Assembly (NCBI GenBank): GCA_023807065.1
Contig: JAJJLU010003489.1
Coordinates: 1 to 64,000, forward strand
Reading direction: 5' to 3'
Origin: Isotricha intestinalis
Lineage: Eukaryota; Ciliophora; Litostomatea; Vestibuliferida; Isotrichidae
Length of the DNA: 64,000 nucleotides
Part shown: one piece after another, positions 31,138 through 40,780 of the stretch
Layout of the letters: each line of letters begins with the position of its first letter
Position numbering within the stretch: the first letter of the stretch is position 1
The notes under the pieces: model-generated
What the model was told of the DNA's origin: nothing
The model's input: only the letters and a program-made list of their open reading frames with translations
Database searches by the model: none
Position numbers and translations under genes: made by a program

Positions 31138-32016
31138 TTAATAACCTTTCTTTCCATAAGTCATTTTCCCCATTTTTCCCCCACTAACACCTTTTCCACT
31201 ATAACTACTTCCACCTCCAAACTTATTAGGTTGATTAAACAATCCCAAAACTCCAGAATTTCCTTTTGAATTATTTCCACTATTATTAAAACCTCCAAAT
31301 CCGAAATTTTCATTTCCATCACCTATAAAATTTTTTTTTTCCATAGGTAAATTTTTCATTCCATCTCCTTCTAGTAAATCTTTATAATGTTCCTGATACA
31401 TTCCACTAACCATTCCACCAAAAGAACCTAATCCTCCAATTCCAGCAATCATATTATTTCCACTATCAACATTTTTTCCTAATTTCATTCTTTCTTCTCT
31501 TGTTTCAATTTGAGTATGATGCATATCATAAGGCATTCCACAATCACATGTATAATTACTTGAAAATTTCATACATTGTTTACATTTAATGCATTTTCTA
31601 CTTACTGGATCATGATCTTCATATGAATGATGACATGAACATTTTATATCAAGAGATCCATGAACTGGAATATAGTTAAACAGTTTACATTTGCAATTTT
31701 TACAATTTACTTTTTTTGATTTTATATTATCAAAATTATGATTTCTAAATCGATGTTTACAAAAACACATAGATGATGGACCTATTGATTTACATTCACT
31801 GCCCTTTGCATTTACATAGAAGACATAAAGGTGGTTAGCTCGAGCATAGGCTACTTTCTTCTTATATGCCTCAAATTCAGCATCTGTCATCATCTTTCCT
31901 CCATCATCGTCTCCTACTATGTTGTAGTAGTTTATGTAGGCATCTACTGCACGAGCTTGTTCACTTGGGATTTTTAAATATTCAACATTCCCGTTTAGGT
32001 AACTTCGACTTTCCAT
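31138..32016 (-). CDS. FAM221A: FAM221-family Cys-rich protein
   Basis: The 292-residue protein has the FAM221 arrangement. A helix near residues 60-75 (VAYARANHLYVFYVNAKG) is followed by the hallmark ECKSIGPSSMCFCKHRFRNH, then spaced Cys/His clusters NCKNCKCKLFNYIPVHG, CSCHHSYEDHD, KCIKCKQCMKF and CDCGMPYDMHHT, ending near residue 170. These Cys and His residues probably bind zinc. The C-terminal 110 residues are Gly/Asn/Met-rich and disordered. FAM221 proteins are found mainly in ciliated organisms, which supports an axonemal or cilium-related role, though the molecular function is not established. DNA of the conserved part is less AT-rich than neighbours. Confidence 0.85.
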   Translation of the reverse strand: MESRSYLNGNVEYLKIPSEQARAVDAYINYYNIVGDDDGGKMMTDAEFEAYKKKVAYARANHLYVFYVNAKGSECKSIGPSSMCFCKHRFRNHNFDNIKSKKVNCKNCKCKLFNYIPVHGSLDIKCSCHHSYEDHDPVSRKCIKCKQCMKFSSNYTCDCGMPYDMHHTQIETREERMKLGKNVDSGNNMIAGIGGLGSFGGMVSGMYQEHYKDLLEGDGMKNLPMEKKNFIGDGNENFGFGGFNNSGNNSKGNSGVLGLFNQPNKFGGGSSYSGKGVSGGKMGKMTYGKKGY

Positions 32017-32099
32017 TTTTTTTATTTTTTTTATTATTGTTTTTTTGGTTTTTTAGTGAAATTTTTATTATTTATTTTTTTTAATATATTTTATTTTTT

Positions 32100-34166
32100 T
32101 TATTCAAAAATATTTTTCTTTTGAAAATCTTCAAAAAATTTAATCATTTCTTCATTAATAACAGGTTTAACACTTTCAACTGCTTTGATAATAAACTTTT
32201 TTGGAATAGCCTGTACATTAATATTATCTTCAATAGCCATAATACCAGCTTCCCTAGCTACTTTAGCAATATCAGCCCCAGAAAAAAATTTCATCATTTT
32301 ACTGATTTCCCTCCAATTAATTCCTTCTTCAATTTTAACTCCATTAAAAACGACTTTTAAAATATCTTCTCTTCCATCTTCATCAGGATTAGGAACATAA
32401 ATTAATCGATCAAATCTTCCAGGTCTTACAATAGCTTTATCTAAAACATCAGGTCGATTAGTAGCAGCAAAGAAGATTACATTTCCTCTTCCTTCAATAC
32501 CATCCATTTCATTAAGTAAAGTACAAAGAACTTTATCTTCAACAGAATTTGATTCAGTAGAACGAGAAGAAGCAATTGAGTCAATTTCATCGAAAAAAAT
32601 AATAGAAGGAGAATTCATTCTTGCTTTAATGAAAATATCTCTAACTGCTTTTTCACTATCTCCAACATATTTAGAAAAAATTTCAGGTCCTTTCACAGCG
32701 AAAAAATTTAATCCACTTTCAGTTGCTAATGCTTTGGCTATTAATGTTTTGGAACATCCTGGAGGACCATATAATAAAGTACCATTTGGAGGTGAAAGAC
32801 CAAGACGAGAAAAAGTTTCTGGATGTTTTAAAGGGAATTCTATACTTTGACGTATTTGATTTATTATATTTTTATTCCCTCCTATTTCACTCCATTTTAC
32901 TTTAGGAATTGAAAGTAATATTCCTGAAAGATTTATTGGTTTTATTATCGAAAGTGTTTGAGATAAGGATTGTAATGTTAGTTTATTTTGAAGACTAGAA
33001 TTTAATTGTAATGATAAATATGTGTCTTTAAATAATTTGTGGAAATCTCCTGGTATGAAGCCATGAGATTTCTCTGTTAAGGTTTCTATTTCATTTTCAG
33101 ATAAATTATTATTGAAATCTTTTAAATAGTATTTTATTAATTTTTTTCTTTCTGAATAAGATGGGAGATTTAAAGTTATTTGATAATCTAAATAATTTAT
33201 TTTTGTTATTTTGGAATTTAATTTTTGTAGATTTGTACATGAAGATAATATTATTGAGTTTGATGGAAGATTTTCAATTTGCAGTATAAATTCACATAAT
33301 AAAGGTGTAATTTCGTTTTCAGAATTTTCACTATTTTCATTTGAAGGAAATATTAAATCTATATTTTCTATTATTATAATTGATGGAGCTAAAAGTTTAG
33401 AAAATAAAAATATTGATTGAAGGTATTTTAAGGCTTTTGTTTTATCTTGGAAATCTTTAAATATGTTGATTTCAAAATATGTTATTTTTTTGGGTTTAAT
33501 GTAATTTTCTTTTATACAATTTATTAAATGAGTTTTTCCTATTCCACTATTTCCGACAAGTATAATTCCTTTATAAATATACTTTTTATATTTTTCTTTA
33601 TTTAATAATATTTCATCTTTTCTTTCTGAAGAAAATTGCGAATCAAATATTGATATTATTGTTGAATATATTTCTTCATAATTTATTGGTTCATAATTTA
33701 AAGAAATTAATTCTTCTTTATTATTATTATATTTATCTTCGATGATTTGTTTTAAAATTTTTTTATTTTCTTCTGTTAATTCTTCAATAGAATTTGGTAT
33801 TTTTTCATATATATTTAATTTTTTCTCTAATTCATTAGAAAGAAAGTCAACTTGTTGTAAAGAAGTATCAAATATTATATTTGTATTTGAATTAATTGAA
33901 AAATTTTCTTTTATTTCATCTTGTTCAAAAGAAGCATTAATGATTTCATATGTTATTTTAGAATTTAAAAATGTTATTTCTGATGAATAAGAAATTGAAA
34001 GGTTTTTATTTTGAAGTTGAGAAATTAAATAGATTTTAAATAATGTTGATGTTGAATATTCATTTATAATTTTTGAATCTCCATTTGTAAATTTAATTAT
34101 TATTTCTTTTGCATAATCTAAATTATTTTTTATATTTTGACCTTTTGATTTTTTTCCTTTATTCAT
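32100..34166 (-). CDS. AFG2A: AFG2/SPATA5-like double AAA+ ATPase
   Basis: The 688-residue protein has two AAA modules. D2 (about residues 425-688) is canonical: WSEIGGNKNIINQIRQSIEF, Walker A GPPGCSKT near 467-474, AVKGPEIFSKYVGDSEKAVR, Walker B IIFFDEID near 519-526 and ATNRPDVLDKAIVRPGRFDR. The Cys in GPPGCSKT and the following ALATESGLNF favour AFG2/SPATA5 over CDC48 or NVL. D1 has a good Walker A (GNSGIGKT, about 201-208) but its Walker B reads IIIIENID, so the catalytic D-E pair is E-N. The N-terminal domain is shorter than in human SPATA5. AFG2 releases factors from pre-60S ribosomes. A PEX-type ATPase with weak D1 is the alternative. Confidence 0.8.
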   Translation of the reverse strand: MNKGKKSKGQNIKNNLDYAKEIIIKFTNGDSKIINEYSTSTLFKIYLISQLQNKNLSISYSSEITFLNSKITYEIINASFEQDEIKENFSINSNTNIIFDTSLQQVDFLSNELEKKLNIYEKIPNSIEELTEENKKILKQIIEDKYNNNKEELISLNYEPINYEEIYSTIISIFDSQFSSERKDEILLNKEKYKKYIYKGIILVGNSGIGKTHLINCIKENYIKPKKITYFEINIFKDFQDKTKALKYLQSIFLFSKLLAPSIIIIENIDLIFPSNENSENSENEITPLLCEFILQIENLPSNSIILSSCTNLQKLNSKITKINYLDYQITLNLPSYSERKKLIKYYLKDFNNNLSENEIETLTEKSHGFIPGDFHKLFKDTYLSLQLNSSLQNKLTLQSLSQTLSIIKPINLSGILLSIPKVKWSEIGGNKNIINQIRQSIEFPLKHPETFSRLGLSPPNGTLLYGPPGCSKTLIAKALATESGLNFFAVKGPEIFSKYVGDSEKAVRDIFIKARMNSPSIIFFDEIDSIASSRSTESNSVEDKVLCTLLNEMDGIEGRGNVIFFAATNRPDVLDKAIVRPGRFDRLIYVPNPDEDGREDILKVVFNGVKIEEGINWREISKMMKFFSGADIAKVAREAGIMAIEDNINVQAIPKKFIIKAVESVKPVINEEMIKFFEDFQKKNIFE

Positions 34167-34303
34167 CTAAGATAAAATAATAAAAATTAAAAAAAATAAA
34201 TAAAAATTTTTTCCAAATTTTTAAATAAAGTAAATAATAAAAAGAAAAAGGAATTTTTCTTATTTAATAACTATATTTAAATAGTTATTCAAAATATTTA
34301 ATT

Positions 34304-34660
34304 TCATAAATCTTTTACTTTATTTTCAAAATATTGAAGTAATTCAGGATAATATTGGATATTTCTTAATTTATCTTCAACAGCATCAACTCCTGTAGTA
34401 TAAGGAATTTCTTCTTTATCAAATTGAACCTAATTTTTTATTGAAAAAAGTTATATTAATCTTACTAAAGTTGCATCTAATAAATCAACATTTTTAAAAA
34501 AAACATTGTTTCTAAAATCTGCACATTGTAATTGAACTGTTGCATATAATTCTTTTAATTCATCTGTTAAAATATTATCTGCATAATAATTTTCTAAATC
34601 TGATAATTTGTCACTTAATGTAAATTCTTTTTCAGTTTCTAATTGTTCTTCTTCAGTCAT
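34304..34660 (-). CDS. Small two-exon protein, unrecognised
   Basis: Exon 1 is 34466-34660 (65 codons, starting MTEEEQLETEKEFT) and exon 2 is 34304-34429 (41 codons plus TGA), joined in phase 0 across a 36-nt intron. Without splicing the frame stops four codons into the intron. The resulting 106-residue protein is acidic and helical (KLSDLENYYADNILTDELKE), then VQFDKEEIPYTTGVDAVEDK and a C-terminal helix ending ENKVKDL. The continuity of composition and the clean GTAAG/TTAG borders support the model. No family is recognised. It is divergent from the large coiled-coil gene, whose start is 76 bp away. Confidence 0.65.
34430..34465 (-). other. Spliceosomal intron, 36 nt
   Basis: On the minus strand the intron begins GTAAGATTAATATAAC and ends in AAAAAATTAG. 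It contains an in-frame stop, is phase 0, and its removal extends the frame by 41 codons. Its 5' border GTAAG is identical to that of the THOC1 intron at 63139-63171. Confidence 0.7.
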
Positions 34661-34736
34661 TTTTTATATTAAATTAATTAAGGATATTATTATTCTTTTT
34701 TTAATTTTAGTTTTTAAAAAAAAATAAATTTATTAA

Positions 34737-37700
34737 ATGAGTAATAAGGATATTATCAATTCTTATAAAAATGAACTTTTCAATAAATGTATTTATAATC
34801 AAATTAAGGAAAAGTCAGATATTTTGTTAAATGATATTTTAGATTTGTATAATAATGATAAAGATTCTTTTAAAAATCAAATAAATAATATTTTTGTAAA
34901 TTTTAAAAATAATGTAGAAAAAATATGTGAATTAGAAAGTAAAAAAATGAATAATAATTTAAATGAATTAATTAATACATTAAAAGGAAATAATATTAAT
35001 AATGATAATTCATATCAAAATTTAAATAATCAAATATATAATAAATTATCTTTTGAATTAAATTCAATTAAAAAATCATATAATAATATTAATGAAGATT
35101 TAATTAATTCAAAAAATATAATAAATGATTTATTAACTCTTATAAATGGAAAACCATTTTTTAATAAAAATAAAATTTTAAATGAAAAAGCTTCTTCTTT
35201 GTTAATTAAAAGTGATAATTTAATTAATAATGAAAAAAATATAGAAAATTCTGTAAGTTCTATTGAAATAACTATTATATATTTAATAGATAGTGATTTA
35301 TACAATAAAGTTGATATTAAAAATAAAATAAATTTAAATGAAAATCATGTGAATCAAAATAATGTAAATTTTTCAAAAGAAATTTTAATAAATAAAGAAA
35401 AAACAATAAGTTCTTTAAGAGATATAAATGATAAATTAAATAAAGATTTAAATAATTTAAATAATCTTTTTGAGCACGAAAAAGAAGAAAAAAAATCTGT
35501 AATAAATAATTCAAAAACTTTGGCAAAAGATTTAAAAGAATTGTTAGATAATAAAGATAAGAAAAAAGAATTAAAATTAGAAAAAGATTTATCAAATATA
35601 AAAGAAATAAATAAAGAATTAAAAGAGGAAATAGAACATTTAAAAAAAGAAGTGAAAGAAAAAGATACAAAAATAATAAATTTAATAGATAAAGTTCAAA
35701 AAAATATAACATCAAAGAAAAATAATAATATAATATCAATTGATAAAAATAAAATATCAGAAAGAAGTTCAAAAGGTAAAACAAAAATATTAAAAAAAGA
35801 TAATAATGAAAAATTGAATGAAAATAAAAACCTAAATAAAGTATTATTTTCAACAAATTTAGATAAAAAAAATTTAGAAGTTGAATTAAAATCAATTAAA
35901 GATATTTTAAATAAAAAAGAAAAAGAAAATACTATTTTACAAAAACAAATAGCTGATTTAAATTTAAAAAAAAACAATAACAAAAATAATATTTTAAATA
36001 ATAGTATATATAATCAAGAATTAGAAGATAAGATTAAAACCATTGAAGAAAAAAATAAAATGATAAATAATTTAGTCGAAGAAAACAATTATTTGTTAAA
36101 AGAATTAGATAATGAAAAGAAAAAAAATATTACTAAAGAAAAAGAAATAAAAGAATCTTTTGAAATTGTTTTAAAAGAAAAAGAAAAAAAATTAGAGAAA
36201 TTAACAAATGATTTAAATAAAATAGAAAATAAATTTAAAGAAAGTGAAATTAATAATATAAATTCTATTAATTGTATTGATGAATTAAAAAATGATATAT
36301 TAGAATTAGAAAATAAGAATAAAAACCTATTAAATAACATAGATAATTATAAAAATTTATTAAACGAAAAAGAAGAAACAATAAAAGCAATAAAAAATAA
36401 TTACAGTGAATTAGATAATAATATTAAAGAAAAAGATGAAAATAATTTAGAATTAAAAAATAAAATTGAAGAAGAAAATAAGCATTACAATGATAAAATA
36501 AATGATAATGAAAATATAATAAAATCATTAAAAAATAAAATCTTTGAATTAGAAGAAAATGAAAAACAAATGAAAAATAAAATGATAAAAAACAATGAAG
36601 AATCTTCTTCAATATTTGAAAATTATGATAAGGATATTAAGGAAAAAGAAATAAAAATCAAAGAATTAGAAGAAAAAAATAAAAATATATTTGAACAAAA
36701 TCAATTAAATGAAAATAAAATTAGTGAATTAAATCAAATAATTGAAAGTTCTAAGAATTCGTTTATTGAAAATGAGAATATTATTAAAGATTTAAAAAAT
36801 AAAAATAATAAATTGGAAGAAAACAACAATACACTTTTAGAAGAACAAAAAAAAACTATTTCTTTGATGAAAGAAATAGAAATTAACTTGGAAAAAGAAA
36901 AATCAAATAACAAAACATTAACTGAAGAAATTGAAAATGGAAAAGAAAAATATATTAATTTAGAAACAAAATTAAATGATGAATTAAAAAATAAAAATCA
37001 AGAAAATAAAAGAATAGAAGAATTAGAGAATAAAATAAAAACAAATTTAAATGAAGAAAAAAAATTAAAAGAAGAATTAAATAATTTGAAAATAAATAAT
37101 TCGCAATTAACCAATTCTTTAAATAAAAAAGAAGAAGAAATTGTAAATTTAAATAAACAATTCAAAGAAGTTAAAATTCAATTAGAAGAAAAAAGTAAAG
37201 AATTCAAAGATAAATATTTGTTTAATGAAATAATAATTCAATCAAAATTAAATGAAATTGAGTTAATAAGTGAAAAAATAAAAAATAATAAATTAAATAT
37301 CCAATCAAAATTAAATGAAATTGAAATATTATATAATAAAAAAAAAGAAAATTTTATCCAATCAAAAATAAATGAAATTGTAATAATATGCAATAAAAAA
37401 AAAGAAAATTTTATCCAATCAAAATTAAATGAAATTGAAATAATAAACAACAAAAAAATCGCAAATTTTATCCAATCAAAAATAAATGAAATTGAAATAA
37501 TATATAATAAAAAAAAAGAAAATTTTATCCAATCAAAAATAAATGAAATTGAAATAATATATAATAAAAAAAAAGAAAATTTAATCCAATCAAAAGAAAA
37601 TGAAATTGAAATAATATATAATAAAAAAAAAGAAAATTTTATCCAATCAAAAATAAATGAAATCGAAATATTATATAATAAAAAAAAAGATATTTCAACA

Positions 37701-38984
37701 CAATCAAAAGAAAATGAAAATGAAAGAACAAATAAAAAAAGAGAAAACAAATATTTACCTAATAATATAATAATTCAATCAGTAATTAATAAATTAGAAT
37801 TTAAAGGAGTAATATCACCTCTTCATAGTAAAATACCTCAATTAACAGAAAAAATAATTCAATTAGAGGAAAATTATTCTCAAGCAAAAGAATTAATAGA
37901 ATCATTAAAACAAAACAATGAAAAAAATTTAAATTCTCTAAATGAATCAATAGAAAAGAATTTAAAATTAGAAGAAAAAATAAGAGATTATGAAACAAAT
38001 AATAATATAGAAACAAAAGAATCATATGATAAAATTAAAGAAGAAATATGGAATATAATAAAATTAAATGCTCCAAATATAATTCCATTAGATTTAATTA
38101 AAATAAATGAAAAAGATGTTCCAATAGAAAAATTTAATGATCTTCTTATTAATTTTAAAGAAGATTTAAACAAAAGAACAAATAAAATAAAAAAATATAA
38201 AGAAATGTATCAAAAATTTACAAAATCAATAAAAGATTTAAAAAATGAAAATTCAAATTTAATATCAGTTCAAACTGATTTATTAATAAAATTAGAAAAA
38301 AGAGAAGAAGATTTTGATAAATATAAAGAAACAGTGAAAACAATGTTAAATGATAAAAATATAGAAAATAAAAAAACAGATAACAAAAATTCAATTACAC
38401 AGGAAAAATTCGAACAAATATTAAATGATTTTATGCAAGAAGAACAAAATTATAAAAAAGCAATGGAACAATTAAAAGAAGAAAATGAAAAAATGAAAAA
38501 TTTACTTGTACAAAATAGTATAAATGAATCTTATTTAAATACTTCAAATTCTTCTTCAGTTGGAGATGGATTTGGAAATAATATTTTAAATAAATTAAAT
38601 AAAACTCAAAGATTAAAAAGTCAACCTGATTTTTCTTGTGATAAAATTTATAAAGCAACTAATAGAAGCTTTAATGTAAATTATGATGATACTGAAAATT
38701 TATTGAAGAATCAAATTACTTTATTAAAAGATGAGTTAAAAAATTGCCAAAAAGAATTAGATTCTTTAAAAAAAGATAAAAAAAATAAAAGTGATTCTTT
38801 TCAAGTTTTAAGAGATTATTTTAGTAAATTTATTGAAAATATTGAGTTAAACAATGAAAAAAAACAATATTTAGGTATTATTATGAAAGGATTGGAATTC
38901 AATGACAAACAAATTCAAGATAAACTATCTAAAGGTGAGAAAAAAAAAGATAATAGACCTTTAGGAATTTTTAAAAAAAAGTAA
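34737..38984 (+). CDS. Giant coiled-coil protein with internal 19-residue tandem repeats
   Basis: The 1415-residue protein is almost entirely predicted coiled coil by eye, with dense Glu/Lys/Asn/Leu heptads from about residue 200 to 820 and again 1020 to 1215. Between about residues 833 and 1005 lies an array of 19-residue units of the type FIQSKINEIEIIYNKKKEN, encoded by a 57-bp minisatellite. The segment following the array (KFKGVISPLHSKIPQLTEKI and beyond) returns to ordinary coiled coil. A less charged part near 1265-1320 (SSVGDGFGNNILNKLNKTQR, SQPDFSCD) precedes a final helix and a basic end. No motor or known domain is seen. It is likely a filament or centrosome/basal-body scaffold or a golgin-like tether; the specific family is not recognised. 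Confidence 0.75.
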   Translation: MSNKDIINSYKNELFNKCIYNQIKEKSDILLNDILDLYNNDKDSFKNQINNIFVNFKNNVEKICELESKKMNNNLNELINTLKGNNINNDNSYQNLNNQIYNKLSFELNSIKKSYNNINEDLINSKNIINDLLTLINGKPFFNKNKILNEKASSLLIKSDNLINNEKNIENSVSSIEITIIYLIDSDLYNKVDIKNKINLNENHVNQNNVNFSKEILINKEKTISSLRDINDKLNKDLNNLNNLFEHEKEEKKSVINNSKTLAKDLKELLDNKDKKKELKLEKDLSNIKEINKELKEEIEHLKKEVKEKDTKIINLIDKVQKNITSKKNNNIISIDKNKISERSSKGKTKILKKDNNEKLNENKNLNKVLFSTNLDKKNLEVELKSIKDILNKKEKENTILQKQIADLNLKKNNNKNNILNNSIYNQELEDKIKTIEEKNKMINNLVEENNYLLKELDNEKKKNITKEKEIKESFEIVLKEKEKKLEKLTNDLNKIENKFKESEINNINSINCIDELKNDILELENKNKNLLNNIDNYKNLLNEKEETIKAIKNNYSELDNNIKEKDENNLELKNKIEEENKHYNDKINDNENIIKSLKNKIFELEENEKQMKNKMIKNNEESSSIFENYDKDIKEKEIKIKELEEKNKNIFEQNQLNENKISELNQIIESSKNSFIENENIIKDLKNKNNKLEENNNTLLEEQKKTISLMKEIEINLEKEKSNNKTLTEEIENGKEKYINLETKLNDELKNKNQENKRIEELENKIKTNLNEEKKLKEELNNLKINNSQLTNSLNKKEEEIVNLNKQFKEVKIQLEEKSKEFKDKYLFNEIIIQSKLNEIELISEKIKNNKLNIQSKLNEIEILYNKKKENFIQSKINEIVIICNKKKENFIQSKLNEIEIINNKKIANFIQSKINEIEIIYNKKKENFIQSKINEIEIIYNKKKENLIQSKENEIEIIYNKKKENFIQSKINEIEILYNKKKDISTQSKENENERTNKKRENKYLPNNIIIQSVINKLEFKGVISPLHSKIPQLTEKIIQLEENYSQAKELIESLKQNNEKNLNSLNESIEKNLKLEEKIRDYETNNNIETKESYDKIKEEIWNIIKLNAPNIIPLDLIKINEKDVPIEKFNDLLINFKEDLNKRTNKIKKYKEMYQKFTKSIKDLKNENSNLISVQTDLLIKLEKREEDFDKYKETVKTMLNDKNIENKKTDNKNSITQEKFEQILNDFMQEEQNYKKAMEQLKEENEKMKNLLVQNSINESYLNTSNSSSVGDGFGNNILNKLNKTQRLKSQPDFSCDKIYKATNRSFNVNYDDTENLLKNQITLLKDELKNCQKELDSLKKDKKNKSDSFQVLRDYFSKFIENIELNNEKKQYLGIIMKGLEFNDKQIQDKLSKGEKKKDNRPLGIFKKK
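37232..37740 (+). repeat. 57-bp minisatellite inside coding sequence
   Basis: Nine clear copies and one decayed copy of a unit built around ATCCAATCAAAAATAAATG, in frame, each 57 bp except the first and last few, which differ in length. Two adjacent copies (about 37470-37580) look identical in DNA, pointing to recent unit duplication. Homogenised third positions show that the array evolves by recombination or slippage rather than by point mutation alone. Confidence 0.85.
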
Positions 38985-39215
38985 ATTAAAATATACTTTA
39001 AGTTATATTTTGAATATATATAATGACAATATTTTCATTTTTTAATGTTTTATACTCATTTAATGATTAGTTTAAAATTTATTAATAAATATATAAATAT
39101 TAAAAAAATAATATATCCTTTTATATAAAAATAAAACAATAACTGAATACAGAATATGAAAAAAAGTTTTTATCACAAAATTTTTAAAATTTAAAAAATA
39201 TTTTATTAAAATAAA

Positions 39216-39797
39216 TTAGTTAAGACCCCATATTTCAGGAATAGAAGAAAGAAAGAATTTAGCCTTATCATAAGGAAGTAAAGCATACATATCTCTATGT
39301 AAATCAATAAATTCTTTTTCATTAATAGTTAAACCTCCAACAGCAGCAAAATTAATTCCTGATTCAAATTTATTTTTAGCATATTCTACTTTTCTTCCAA
39401 ATATAGTAACTAAAGGTAATTTTTTACAATTTACATATTTCCAAACATCATTTATTTCGATAACTCCATTTTTATTTAATTTATTAAAAACTTCTTTACA
39501 CTTTTTAACTAATAAATATGGAGGTTCTATTTGAAATAATTCACTAAATTTAGATACTGATATTGTATTTTCATCTCTTCTTATATATTTAATTAAAGTT
39601 GATTGTTCTATTTTAGTTAAAAATATTCCAAATTCCGATAAAAATACATCTAATCCTGAAATTGATATATTTTTTGAACCTGAAAAATCTTGAGTATATA
39701 TAATCGACAATAAATCATTTAAACTATAAATTTGTCTATTATATCTCATTTGATTAGTCATTTTTGCTACCACATATTCAATACTTGTATCTGCCAT
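39216..39797 (-). CDS. EF-hand-like protein
   Basis: The 193-residue product reads as a chain of EF-hand-like helix-loop-helix units (SIEYVVAKMTNQMRYNRQIY, ISISGLDVFLSEFGIFLTKI, KCKEVFNKLNKNGVIEINDV) and ends with NEKEFIDLHRDMYALLPYDK and a C-terminal Trp (IPEIWGLN). The general layout recalls calcyphosin-type and EFCAB-type proteins, several of which sit in axonemes. The loops are poor in the Asp/Glu needed for strong calcium binding (only the N-K-N-G-V-I-E-I loop is near canonical), so it may be structural. A shortened, broken copy lies 3.1 kb downstream at 42348-42660. Confidence 0.6.
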   Translation of the reverse strand: MADTSIEYVVAKMTNQMRYNRQIYSLNDLLSIIYTQDFSGSKNISISGLDVFLSEFGIFLTKIEQSTLIKYIRRDENTISVSKFSELFQIEPPYLLVKKCKEVFNKLNKNGVIEINDVWKYVNCKKLPLVTIFGRKVEYAKNKFESGINFAAVGGLTINEKEFIDLHRDMYALLPYDKAKFFLSSIPEIWGLN

Positions 39798-39973
39798 TGG
39801 TTTATTATATTTTTATTATTTCTTTTATAATATTTTTTATTATATTTATAAGTTAAAAAATAATTTAATTCTTTATTTATTATTTTTTACAAATAAATTA
39901 AAAATCAATGAAAAAAATAATTTATATTCTATTTTTTATCTAAATAATAATTCAACTAAAAAAATTAATAAAT

Positions 39974-40780
39974 ATGTTGAAAAATATAATAGTTTGCAAA
40001 ATGTGTCCTGAGATACCTCAATTAACTTTTGAGATAATTAATTCATCAATAATAATAAACTGTAAATGCAGCAACAAACATTTTTTTAAAGTGAATATTG
40101 AAAATATTAAATCTTTACAAAAAATTTGTGGAAAATGTAACAAAGAAATTTTAGTAAAATTTAATTATTCTTCAATTAATAAATGTTATTTATGTGATGA
40201 ATGTTCTAAATTTGATAAAAAATTAATCGATATTTATTCAATATTTCTAAATGTTGAAGATAAAAATAAACTTAATGATTTTTTTAATCAATTTCAAAAC
40301 AGTTTTAATGAATTGTCAAATTTCAGTGAAAAATTTATTCATTCAAAATATTATGATTTTTACCAGATTTTAATAAAAGATTTTACTGATTTATTAAACA
40401 ATAATTATTACAATAAAGAGTTAATGGATAATATGATTAATTATCAAAATATTCCTATTAAAAGACTGTTATCCATTTATGATAATTATAAAATAATATT
40501 TGAAAAAAATGTTCCTCAAATTTTATTTTCAAATTTCTATAATGTTTACTTTAGAAAATATTATAAATCTGAATTAAAGAATTTTTCAGAGATTTTAAAT
40601 TTAATTAAATTATATGAAAAACATAAAATCACAACGACTGAATTGGATGAAGAAAAATTTTTCAATTTTATAAATAAATCAATAAATAAAATTCAAAATT
40701 TAACTGAAAATTATATGAATAAAATAAAAAATAAATTAAAAGATTTAAAAAAGGATAAAGAAGCAATAGAATATATTTAA
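39974..40780 (+). CDS. Cys-rich zinc-ribbon-like protein, 5' part of a frameshifted gene
   Basis: The 268-residue frame starts MLKNIIVCKMCPEIPQ. Its first 80 residues contain paired cysteines (C-x2-C near 8-11, C-K-C near 34-36, C-x2-C near 56-59, C-x2-C near 74-77), a probable zinc-binding module like those found at the head of many protist B-box or RING-less proteins. A helical region follows. The frame ends at a TAA (40778-40780), but coding character continues without a gap in the +1 frame (next entry). I infer one gene of about 742 residues broken, or deliberately shifted, in an 11-nt window. I do not recognise the family. Confidence 0.55.
   Translation: MLKNIIVCKMCPEIPQLTFEIINSSIIINCKCSNKHFFKVNIENIKSLQKICGKCNKEILVKFNYSSINKCYLCDECSKFDKKLIDIYSIFLNVEDKNKLNDFFNQFQNSFNELSNFSEKFIHSKYYDFYQILIKDFTDLLNNNYYNKELMDNMINYQNIPIKRLLSIYDNYKIIFEKNVPQILFSNFYNVYFRKYYKSELKNFSEILNLIKLYEKHKITTTELDEEKFFNFINKSINKIQNLTENYMNKIKNKLKDLKKDKEAIEYI

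Noticed and set aside
37238..37750. 170-codon minus-strand frame with repeats
   Set aside because: Mirror translation of the minisatellite in the coiled-coil gene; Phe/Ile-rich artefact.
35317..38658. Several Leu/Phe-rich minus-strand frames opposite the giant coiled-coil gene
   Set aside because: Antisense of Lys/Glu/Asn-rich coding sequence; expected by composition.
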